Of a stretch of 64,000 bases of DNA, positions 58,167 to 64,000 are shown in pieces. The notes under the pieces are model-generated. The model saw only the letters and a list, made by a program, of their open reading frames with translations. It was not told where the DNA came from and did no database searches. Origin of the DNA: Azohydromonas lata NBRC 102462 (GTDB lineage: Bacteria > Pseudomonadota > Gammaproteobacteria > Burkholderiales > Burkholderiaceae_C). The translations under genes and the position numbers were made by a program. The stretch covers positions 1 through 64,000 of the forward strand of contig NZ_BCTC01000010.1 of the NCBI RefSeq assembly GCF_001571085.1, read 5' to 3'. Each line of letters starts with the position of its first letter. The stretch's first letter is position 1.

Positions 58167-58224
58167 CAGGGTTGATGCGCGCACTTCAGCCGCTAAGCGT
58201 CGGCCACGGGCGTAAAATCCAAAC

Positions 58225-58405
58225 CGTCCGCTGCGTTCGCGTGGGTTCTATATTTCCTTGAACCGATGCTCTCGCGAGCAAGGGCTTGGAACATCGTTGG
58301 ACAGGTGAGATCGTCTCGCGTCAGACGAACCCGAAGTCTTACTGACCTGGCCCACCTGAATCCCCTGGGTTCAGGAATGCGGCCCACGGCTCGCGGTGGA
58401 CACCC
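58225..58405 (+). ncRNA. ssrS: 6S RNA
   Basis: About 180 nt directly downstream of zapA, the usual site. The 5' arm CGCGTGGG with GGTTC..TTCCTTGAACC pairs with the 3' arm GGTTCAGG and CCCACGGCTCGCGG, leaving the large central bubble typical of 6S RNA. A -10-like TAAAAT at 58213-58218 fits a start near 58225. Ends are approximate. It binds the sigma-70 holoenzyme in stationary phase (family knowledge). Confidence 0.83.
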
Positions 58406-58531
58406 CCACTTCTCTTTGACATCCGTCTTGCCCGCGCGGCGAACGGCCCGGCCGGCGGCTTGGGCCGGCTCGGCGCGTTGGAGCCTGCTCGTTCCAGGCC
58501 ATGGCCGGACGGCCTGGCTTCGTTGGCACCC

Positions 58532-59341
58532 ATGGACCTTTCTCTCGTGGCCGAGCTGCTGCTGCTGGGCTGCTGCACCGGCTTCCTGGCCGGATTGCTG
58601 GGCATTGGCGGCGGCATGCTGCTCGTCCCCTTCCTGAGCTTCATCCTGTCGCAGCGCGGCGTGGCGCCGGGCATGTCGGTGAAGATGGCCATCGCCACGT
58701 CCATGACCACCATCGTCTTCACCTCGCTGTCCAGCGTGCGCGCGCACCACAAGCGCGGCGCGGTGCGCTGGCCGCTGGTGCGCAACATGGCGCCGGGCAT
58801 CGTGCTGGGCGGCCTGGTGGCCGGGGCCGGGGCCTTTGCCCTGGTCAAGGGACAGGCGCTGGCGCTGTTCTTCGCCGCCTTCGTCGCCTTCTCGGCCACG
58901 CAGATGCTGCGCGCCCGCGCTCCGCACCCGGACCGCGACATGCCCGGCCGCCTGGGCCAGGCCGCCGCAGGCAGCGGGATCGGTTTTCTCTCCGGCCTGG
59001 TGGGCGCGGGCGGCGGCTTCGTCTCCGTGCCCTTCATGACCCGCTGCAACGTGCCCATCCACCACGCGGTGGCCACCAGCGCGGCGCTGGGCTTTCCCAT
59101 CGCCCTGGCCAACACCGTGGGCTACCTGGTGGGCGGCATGGGCCTCACGCCGGCCCTGCCCGGCGCACTGGGCTACCTCTACCTGCCCGCGCTGGGCGTA
59201 GTGGCGGCCGCCAGCGTGACGCTGGCCCCCGTGGGTGCGCGCGCCGCGCATGCCCTGGACGTCAAGCAGCTCAAGCGCGCCTTCGCCTTCCTGCTCTACG
59301 CGCTGGCCGCCTACATGCTCTACAAGGGCCTCAACAGCTGA
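58532..59341 (+). CDS. TSUP (TauE/SafE) family permease
   Basis: 269 residues, about eight membrane segments in two repeats, marked by GLLGIGGGMLLVPFLSF and GLVGAGGGFVSVPFM. The family exports sulfite, sulfoacetate or related anions; the substrate here is unknown. ATG 58532 is chosen by the hydrophobic N-terminus. In many relatives ygfA follows 6S RNA, but here this gene does. Confidence 0.9.
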   Translation: MDLSLVAELLLLGCCTGFLAGLLGIGGGMLLVPFLSFILSQRGVAPGMSVKMAIATSMTTIVFTSLSSVRAHHKRGAVRWPLVRNMAPGIVLGGLVAGAGAFALVKGQALALFFAAFVAFSATQMLRARAPHPDRDMPGRLGQAAAGSGIGFLSGLVGAGGGFVSVPFMTRCNVPIHHAVATSAALGFPIALANTVGYLVGGMGLTPALPGALGYLYLPALGVVAAASVTLAPVGARAAHALDVKQLKRAFAFLLYALAAYMLYKGLNS

Positions 59342-59479
59342 AGCCCCGCGGCCTGCCTCGCCGATCCGGGGCCATGGCCGCAAGCGCTTCCAAGCGAAGA
59401 TTCGCGCCGGACGGCTGAGGCCCGCAGGCCACGCCCTCACGGCCGCACCGCCCTGGCGCCCATCGGGCGCGGCGGGCTT

Positions 59480-60532
59480 TCAGGACTGCAGCACCGGGAA
59501 AGGCACGCGCGCCAGCGCCGCCTGGTCGCCCCCGCGCTGCTGCGCCTGGGCCAAGGCGGCTTCGCAGGCCGATTGCAGCTCCGTCAACTCCGCGGCGATG
59601 TGCGGACAGCCCGCCACGCCCATGGACACCGTGAAGCGCAGCTCCCGCCCGCCGGAGACCACGATCTGCGCGGCGCACTCGCGCCGCAGCTGCTCCATGC
59701 GGCCATAGGCCAACGCCATCCCGACGTTGGCCATGAGCACGGCAAAGCGCTGGCCGCCCAAGTGGCAGGTCGAATCCGTGGCCCGGGTGTTGGCACGCAG
59801 CAGCCGCGCCAGCGTCGCGCGCACGCTGGCTTGGGCGGCCTCGTCCCAGGCCGGCCCCGCAGGCGCGTCCAGCGCAACCCACACCAGCGCGAACTCGCGG
59901 CTCTCCTGCACCGACAGCAGCAGCGCGCGGCGCAACTGCTCATCGAAGAACTCGCGCAGGTGCAGCCCCGTGGCGCGGTCCAGCGGGCTGCCGTCGCCAC
60001 CCTGGCGGTCGAGCTGCTCGTTGAGCAGCCGCTGCTGCTGCTCCATCTGCTGCAGCAGCTCGCGCACGCGCTGCTGCTCGCGCCGCTGCGGCGCCAGGTC
60101 GCTCCAGAGGCTGCACAGCACCCGGCGGCCGTCGGCCAGCAGCCGCAGCTCGCGCCAGACGCTGTACTCGTGCAGCGCGCCGCGCCATTCGAAGCGGTGC
60201 TCGCTTTGCAGCGGCTTGTCCGGCGGCAACTGCAGCGCGTGCTGCTCGGCCGCGCGCAGCGGCGCGGGCCAGGGCGTGGACAGGGCCGCGTCGCCCTGGG
60301 TGCGCAGTGCGGCCACGTCGCATTGCAGCCATTGCGCCATGGCGTCGTTGACGTGCACATAGGCGCCCGTGGCCGCGTCCTTGACCGCCAGCAACGTGCC
60401 CTGCCGCGCCAGCCAGGCCGGCAACACGTGGCCCAACAGGCCGGCCAGATGCGGGTCGTCCGGCGAGGTGGAGCCGCCCTGTGCCGCGCCGGGTGAGGAT
60501 GTCGAAGTCATGGATGTGAGCTGCTCCGCCAT
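59480..60532 (-). CDS. PAS-like protein with degenerate GGDEF domain
   Basis: 350 residues. About 30-145 resemble a PAS sensor (LLAVKDAATGAYVHVNDAM, PLQSEHRFEW). A Gln/Arg-rich coiled coil (148-176) leads to a GGDEF fold starting LDRATGLHLREFFDEQL. The active-site motif is GGQRF (259-263) in place of GG(D/E)EF, and the metal-binding Asp strand reads LVWVALDAP, so cyclase activity is unlikely. It lies 15 bp after the ANTAR gene and is probably co-transcribed with it. Confidence 0.8.
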   Translation of the reverse strand: MAEQLTSMTSTSSPGAAQGGSTSPDDPHLAGLLGHVLPAWLARQGTLLAVKDAATGAYVHVNDAMAQWLQCDVAALRTQGDAALSTPWPAPLRAAEQHALQLPPDKPLQSEHRFEWRGALHEYSVWRELRLLADGRRVLCSLWSDLAPQRREQQRVRELLQQMEQQQRLLNEQLDRQGGDGSPLDRATGLHLREFFDEQLRRALLLSVQESREFALVWVALDAPAGPAWDEAAQASVRATLARLLRANTRATDSTCHLGGQRFAVLMANVGMALAYGRMEQLRRECAAQIVVSGGRELRFTVSMGVAGCPHIAAELTELQSACEAALAQAQQRGGDQAALARVPFPVLQS

Positions 60533-60547
60533 GTCAGTCCAGGAAGA

Positions 60548-61825
60548 TCAGTCGAAGAGCATTTGTGCGCTGCGCTCGTAGTCGCCGGTGAGATCCTCGA
60601 AGCATGCCAGCAGCGCCTCGGCCGACAGTGCCAGTTGCCGGCGGCCGGTTTCGTGTCCGGCCTCGCGCACGCCCTGCTGCATGCGCTGCCACTCGCGCGC
60701 CGCGGCATCCAGCGCGATGCGTATGGCCGGCGAGCTCAAGGGCAATTGCTGCAGGCGCTGCAGCGCCTGGTCGAAGTCGCGTGCCGTGGCCGCGGCCAGC
60801 GACAGCGCCTGCGCGCCCTCCGGCGTGGCCAGCAGCGCGCCCATGAGCACCTGCTTGAGCAGCCGCTGGCCCAGCATGCGCTGGCGCCCGGACAAATTGA
60901 CGGCGGAAAGCGTCTGCAGCGCGCTGCCGCCTTCCAGCGCACGCGTGAGCCGCTCGGCGGCCACCAGGAGCGCCTCGGCACACTGGTCCAGGCCGGCCAG
61001 CGCCTCCAGCCGCGAGGCACCGTCCAGCGCCTGCTCCAGCGCGGCCCAAGCGGACTGCAGCGGCTGCAGCAGGTCGCCCAAGGTGGCAGCCGACAGCGTG
61101 CGCGAGAGGTGGTCCAGGTTGCGTTGCGCCTGCCTGCGCGCGGTGGCCTGCAGGGCCGGGGCATCCACGTCCGGCGCAGGTGCCAGGCGCAGCGCCTGCA
61201 ACGCCACCAGGCGCTGCGAGAGCATGCGCAGTTGACCGCTGCGGTTGAGCGCCTCGGCATCGCGCGCGGCGTCTATGAGCTGCTGCGACAGCCGGCCCAC
61301 GCGCAGCTTGCCCTGCATGGCCGCGCCGCGCAGGCGGCGGAAGGCTTCGTCCTCCGACAGGCCGTGCGAGCGCATCAGGATGCCCTTGGCGCGGTCCACC
61401 AGCTTGCGCTCCTCCAGCCGCTGGTGGGCATCGTCGCGCTCGGCGCGCAGACGTTGCTCGTGCTCGAAGCGGGCGCGCGTGAGCTGCAGCAGCGGCCGCA
61501 GCCGCGTGGGCGCATAGCCGTGCACCACCCAGCCCGCCACGCCCAGCTCCAGCGCGCGCTGCGCGCCCTCGGCGCCGGCATCAGCGGTGAACACCAGCAC
61601 CGGCATGGGTTGCGTGCGCGACAACAGCTCCAGCGCGTCGAACAGCCCCGCCTCCGCCGGGCTGGGCTCCCAGCACACGACCACGTCGGGTGCACAGCGC
61701 AGGGCCTGCTGCACCAGCTTGTCGCATTCGCAGGCACCAAGGACGTGAATGCCGGCGGCCTGGAGCTCATCGGACAACGGTGGCGCGCCGCTGCCGGGCG
61801 AGGTGATGACGAGTGCTGAAGTCAT
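60548..61825 (-). CDS. ANTAR antiterminator with two NarX-like P-box motifs
   Basis: 425 residues. Residues 1-115 are a receiver-like domain without the acidic phosphorylation pocket (N-terminus ALVITSPGSGAPP). A coiled linker (118-140) leads to an ANTAR domain (about 138-190: KLVDRAKGILMRSHGLSEDE, RLSQQLIDAA). The rest is a helical region with two motifs of the NarX/PilJ type, ALNRSGQLRMLSQRL (192-206) and AVNLSGRQRMLGQRL (308-322). In NarX/NarQ the equivalent R-M-x-x-(Y/Q)-R segment binds nitrate. Divergent from narK, whose leader has ANTAR-type hairpins. No membrane segment or signal peptide is seen, so it would sense cytoplasmic nitrate. NasR has the sensor first and ANTAR last; here the order is reversed. 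Confidence 0.85.
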   Translation of the reverse strand: MTSALVITSPGSGAPPLSDELQAAGIHVLGACECDKLVQQALRCAPDVVVCWEPSPAEAGLFDALELLSRTQPMPVLVFTADAGAEGAQRALELGVAGWVVHGYAPTRLRPLLQLTRARFEHEQRLRAERDDAHQRLEERKLVDRAKGILMRSHGLSEDEAFRRLRGAAMQGKLRVGRLSQQLIDAARDAEALNRSGQLRMLSQRLVALQALRLAPAPDVDAPALQATARRQAQRNLDHLSRTLSAATLGDLLQPLQSAWAALEQALDGASRLEALAGLDQCAEALLVAAERLTRALEGGSALQTLSAVNLSGRQRMLGQRLLKQVLMGALLATPEGAQALSLAAATARDFDQALQRLQQLPLSSPAIRIALDAAAREWQRMQQGVREAGHETGRRQLALSAEALLACFEDLTGDYERSAQMLFD

Positions 61826-61942
61826 GAAGCGGGCCGCTCGCGTCGGCCTGGGCACTAGAGGGGAAACGGCTGCCGCGATGAGGGTGGCGGCATTGGGAGC
61901 GCAAGCATAGAGCAGCCCATGGGCCGCCCAGGAACCAAGGGT

Positions 61943-61958
61943 TGGCACGGATGGTGCA
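61943..61958 (+). promoter_or_regulatory. -24/-12 (sigma-54) promoter of narK
   Basis: TGGCAC-GGATG-GTGCA: perfect -24 element, one mismatch (G for T) in the -12 element, GG (61944-61945) and GC (61956-61957) ten bases apart. The predicted +1 is 61969. A perfect palindrome, GTGCAGTACTGCAC (61954-61967), overlaps the -12 and start region. Confidence 0.7.
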
Positions 61959-61968
61959 GTACTGCACG

Positions 61969-62034
61969 CGGGTGCACCGCAGCACCCGGACCGCCGGCCT
62001 CGCACGCCCGGTCCTGGCCACAGCGTCGTGACCA
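61969..62034 (+). promoter_or_regulatory. ANTAR-type two-hairpin RNA element of narK
   Basis: Hairpin 1 (61969-61988): 7-bp stem CGGGTGC/GCACCCG, hexaloop ACCGCA. Hairpin 2 (62015-62034): TGGCCAC/GTGACCA with one C-A mismatch, hexaloop AGCGTC. Both loops have A at position 1 and G at position 4. Hairpin 1 starts exactly at the predicted +1, as in the nrtA leader. A competing GGACCG/CGGTCC hairpin (61988-62014) lies between them. Confidence 0.75.
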
Positions 62035-62049
62035 AAACATGTGCCTCCT

Positions 62050-62073
62050 GCCCGCGTCCACAGCGGGCGCTTT
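62050..62073 (+). terminator. Terminator-like hairpin in the narK leader
   Basis: GCCCGC, loop GTCCACA, GCGGGC, followed by GCTTTG. It sits 15 nt after the second hexaloop hairpin, the position expected for an attenuator, but the T-tract is poor. Confidence 0.5.
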
Positions 62074-62095
62074 GCCGTACCTCCGGAGAAGCCAC

Positions 62096-62149
62096 ATGAG
62101 AACGCTGTCGTTGCCCGCCTTCCCTTTCCTTCCCTTCCTGCGCGCCTGA
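62096..62149 (+). CDS. Candidate 17-codon leader peptide before narK
   Basis: ATG 62096 with GGAGA 5 nt upstream opens a frame (MRTLSLPAFPFLPFLRA) that ends at TGA 62147-62149, 13 nt before the narK ATG. narK itself has no visible ribosome site, so the small frame may bring ribosomes to narK. The peptide has no recognisable family. Its composition is Leu/Pro/Phe-rich. Confidence 0.35.
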   Translation: MRTLSLPAFPFLPFLRA

Positions 62150-62162
62150 GCGCCCCGCCACG

Positions 62163-63440
62163 ATGTCGAGCTTCAAAACCTTCGCCCGTGCCGGGCACTG
62201 GCCCACGCTGGCCGCTTCCTTCCTTTACTTCGATTTCTGCTTCGCCGTGTGGGTGCTCAACGGCGCCATGGGCCCCTTCATCAGCGAGGCCTACGGGCTG
62301 TCGGCTGCGCAAAAGGGCTTCATGGTGTCGGTGCCCATCCTGGCCGGGGCGCTGATGCGCTTTCCACTGGGCGTGCTGTCGCAGTACATCGGCCGCAAGA
62401 ACGCGGCGATGGTGGAGATGTCGCTGATCATCGCGGCGCTGCTGTTCGGTTTCCTGTTCGTTGACAGCTACAACGGCGTGTTGGCCATGGGCGTGCTGCT
62501 GGGCATCGCCGGCGCCAGCTTCGGCGTGGCGCTGAGCCTGGGCAGCGGCTGGTTCCCGCCCAAGTACAAGGGCCTGGCCATGGGCATCGCCGGCGCGGGC
62601 AACTCCGGCACGGTGCTGGCCGTGCTGTTTGCGCCGCCGCTGGCCATGAAGTACGGCTGGCAGACGGTGTACGGCCTGGCCGCGGCCACCATGCTGCTGC
62701 CGCTGGCGGTGATGTGGTTGGCCGCCAAGGAGCCGCCCGACCGCGAGCACCAGACCTTCCGCGAGCACATCAGCTGCCTGTTCGAGAAGGACGGCTGGGC
62801 CTTCAGCCTGATCTACGTCGTGACCTTCGGCGGCTTCATCGGCCTGGCCAGCTTCCTGCCCACCTACTTCTACGACCAGTTCAAGGTCACCAAGGTCGAG
62901 GCCGGCCAGCTCACCATGCTGGCCACGCTGATGGGCTCGGCCGTGCGCGTGCTCGGCGGCTGGATCTCCGACCGCATCGGCGGCGTCAACACCCTCTCCG
63001 GCGTGCTGCTGCTGGTGGCCGCCACGCTCACGGCCTGCGGCTTCGCGGGCACCTCGCTGGCCAGCACCACGCTGCTGTTCATGCTGTGCTTTGCCGCGCT
63101 GGGCGCGGGCAACGGCGCGCTGTTCCAGCTCGTTCCGCTGCGCTGGCCGCTCACCACGGCCGTGGCCGGCTCCATGATCGGCGAGGTCGGCGCCCTGGGC
63201 GGCGGCTTCCTGCCCAACGCCATGGGCCTGTCCAAGGAGTACCTGGGCAGCTACTTGGGCGGCTTCCTGGCCTTCACGGTGCTGGCGCTGCTGATGCTGG
63301 GCATGCTGCGCGTCGTGCAGATCCGCTGGACCCGCACTTGGGCCGAAAAGGGCGGCCGCGCCCGCCCCGCCACGCCCGGCCAAGCCGAGTCGGCCGCGCC
63401 GCGCGTCACCCGCGTGTCCACCAGCCGCCGCCGCGCCTGA
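62163..63440 (+). CDS. Nitrate/nitrite transporter, MFS NarK/NasA family
   Basis: 425 residues with 12 hydrophobic segments. It has the two nitrate signatures GIAGASFGVALSLGSGWFPP and GNGALFQLVPLRWP, plus LGGGFLPNAMG. Arg in LMRFPLGVLSQYIGRKN fits the substrate-binding arginine of helix 2. The tail (395-425) is Arg/Ala-rich. A NasA-type uptake role is suggested by nitrogen-type regulation (sigma-54, ANTAR); the family also includes nitrite antiporters, so direction of transport is not certain. Confidence 0.93.
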   Translation: MSSFKTFARAGHWPTLAASFLYFDFCFAVWVLNGAMGPFISEAYGLSAAQKGFMVSVPILAGALMRFPLGVLSQYIGRKNAAMVEMSLIIAALLFGFLFVDSYNGVLAMGVLLGIAGASFGVALSLGSGWFPPKYKGLAMGIAGAGNSGTVLAVLFAPPLAMKYGWQTVYGLAAATMLLPLAVMWLAAKEPPDREHQTFREHISCLFEKDGWAFSLIYVVTFGGFIGLASFLPTYFYDQFKVTKVEAGQLTMLATLMGSAVRVLGGWISDRIGGVNTLSGVLLLVAATLTACGFAGTSLASTTLLFMLCFAALGAGNGALFQLVPLRWPLTTAVAGSMIGEVGALGGGFLPNAMGLSKEYLGSYLGGFLAFTVLALLMLGMLRVVQIRWTRTWAEKGGRARPATPGQAESAAPRVTRVSTSRRRA

Positions 63441-63490
63441 AGCGCCCCGCGCCGCACGACGAGCACCCCGGGAGCGCAGTCATGGCCACG

Positions 63491-64000
63491 CTAGCGCGGC
63501 AGGAACAGCAGCCACACGACCAGCAGCAGGTTGAAGAGCAGCGACACCACGAGCGCCGCCTTCCACAGTGCCAGCGGGTCGCGCACGGCCAGCGGCGTGG
63601 CCGTGGGCGCGCCCAAGCTGCGCGAGGCGCCGCGCTGCAGCGCCAGCAGCAGCTCCTCGGCGGTTTCGAAGCGCTGGCGCGGGTCGCGCGCCACGGCCTT
63701 GAGCACCAGGTGGTCCAGCCAGATGGGCACGTCCGGCCGCAGCCGCGACAACGGCCGCGGGTCGCGCCGAAAGCGCGCCGTCTGGTAGGGCTCCACCTCG
63801 CCGTAGGGCAGATGGCCGCCGAGCCACAGGTACAGCGTCGCGCCCAGGGCGAAGAGGTCGCTGCCGCTGTCGGCCGCGGCGCCTTCCCACTGCTCGGGGT
63901 TCATGAAGCTGGGCGTGCCGGCGTGCAGCTCGCGCTGCGCGGCCGGGGCGTGCGCGCTCACGGCCGTGCCCAGGTCCAGCAAGCGCCACTGGCCGTCCTC
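63491..64000 (-). CDS. Serine/threonine protein kinase, C-terminal part (partial at right edge)
   Basis: The minus-strand frame enters from beyond 64000 and ends at TAG 63491. It starts within subdomain VII (WRLLDLGTAV, DLG in place of DFG) and continues through the activation-loop end FMNPEQWEGAAADSGSDLFALGATLYLWLGG (noted for NPEQW and SDLFALGATLY) and the conserved Arg of RDPRQRFETAEELL. A single C-terminal membrane helix follows (AALVVSLLFNLLLVVWLLFL). It is convergent with narK. The N-terminal part, and any phosphatase domain, lie outside. Confidence 0.85.
   Translation of the reverse strand, partial: EDGQWRLLDLGTAVSAHAPAAQRELHAGTPSFMNPEQWEGAAADSGSDLFALGATLYLWLGGHLPYGEVEPYQTARFRRDPRPLSRLRPDVPIWLDHLVLKAVARDPRQRFETAEELLLALQRGASRSLGAPTATPLAVRDPLALWKAALVVSLLFNLLLVVWLLFLPR

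Overview
The window is a gene-dense, GC-rich bacterial chromosome segment. It most likely comes from a betaproteobacterium of the order Burkholderiales, probably family Comamonadaceae. The reasons are the linked order rpsO-pnp-qor-tpiA-secG-tRNA-Leu-nuoABCDEFGHIJKLMN-DUF2818-NUDIX-DUF1178, a complete iscRSUA-hscBA-fdx operon, a tandem glycine riboswitch before gcvTHP, 6S RNA after zapA, and PHB-granule functions (phasin, PhaZ). Family assignment is inference from protein content and gene order; no search was run. There are no insertion sequences, phages or CRISPR arrays.

Layout. 1-6600 (+): glycine riboswitch, gcvT, gcvH, gcvP and sdaA, which together convert glycine and serine to one-carbon units and pyruvate. 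6750-9700: two small genes, a LacI/GntR-type regulator preceded by two palindromes 120 bp apart, and a phasin-like gene. 9760-13670 (-): aroC, a CBS-domain protein, and kbl with an SDR-type threonine dehydrogenase. 13777-16818: a BrkB-family membrane protein, head to head with a DUF2069 gene and an FAD-linked 2-hydroxyacid dehydrogenase. 16900-38566 (-): one long collinear block running from rpsO through pnp, qor, tpiA, secG, tRNA-Leu(GAG) and all fourteen nuo genes to three small downstream genes. 38715-41037 (-): a class I aminotransferase and tsaD.

41111-45034 (+) is a nitrate-uptake locus: an ANTAR antiterminator (NasT type), then a -24/-12 (sigma-54) promoter, an RNA leader with two hexaloop hairpins and an intrinsic terminator, then an ABC nitrate importer. 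45220-50730 (-) is the isc operon with an IscR operator over its promoter. 51086-58531 holds uvrB, an aromatic/aspartate aminotransferase, phaZ, an RnfB-type ferredoxin, nth, a ZapB-like coiled coil, zapA and 6S RNA. 58532-64000 holds a TSUP permease, a degenerate GGDEF protein, a second ANTAR protein fused to two NarX-like P-box motifs, a NarK-type nitrate transporter and the 3' part of a protein kinase gene.

The most interesting thread is nitrate control. Two separate transport units, nrtABD-type and narK, each have a -24/-12 promoter whose predicted +1 falls on the first base of a hexaloop hairpin. A second hexaloop hairpin and a terminator-like hairpin follow. All four hexaloops have A at position 1 and G at position 4, the rule known for ANTAR RNA targets. 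One ANTAR protein lies beside each unit: a plain NasT with no NasS in the window, and a soluble one carrying its own candidate nitrate-sensing motifs in the reverse domain order to NasR.
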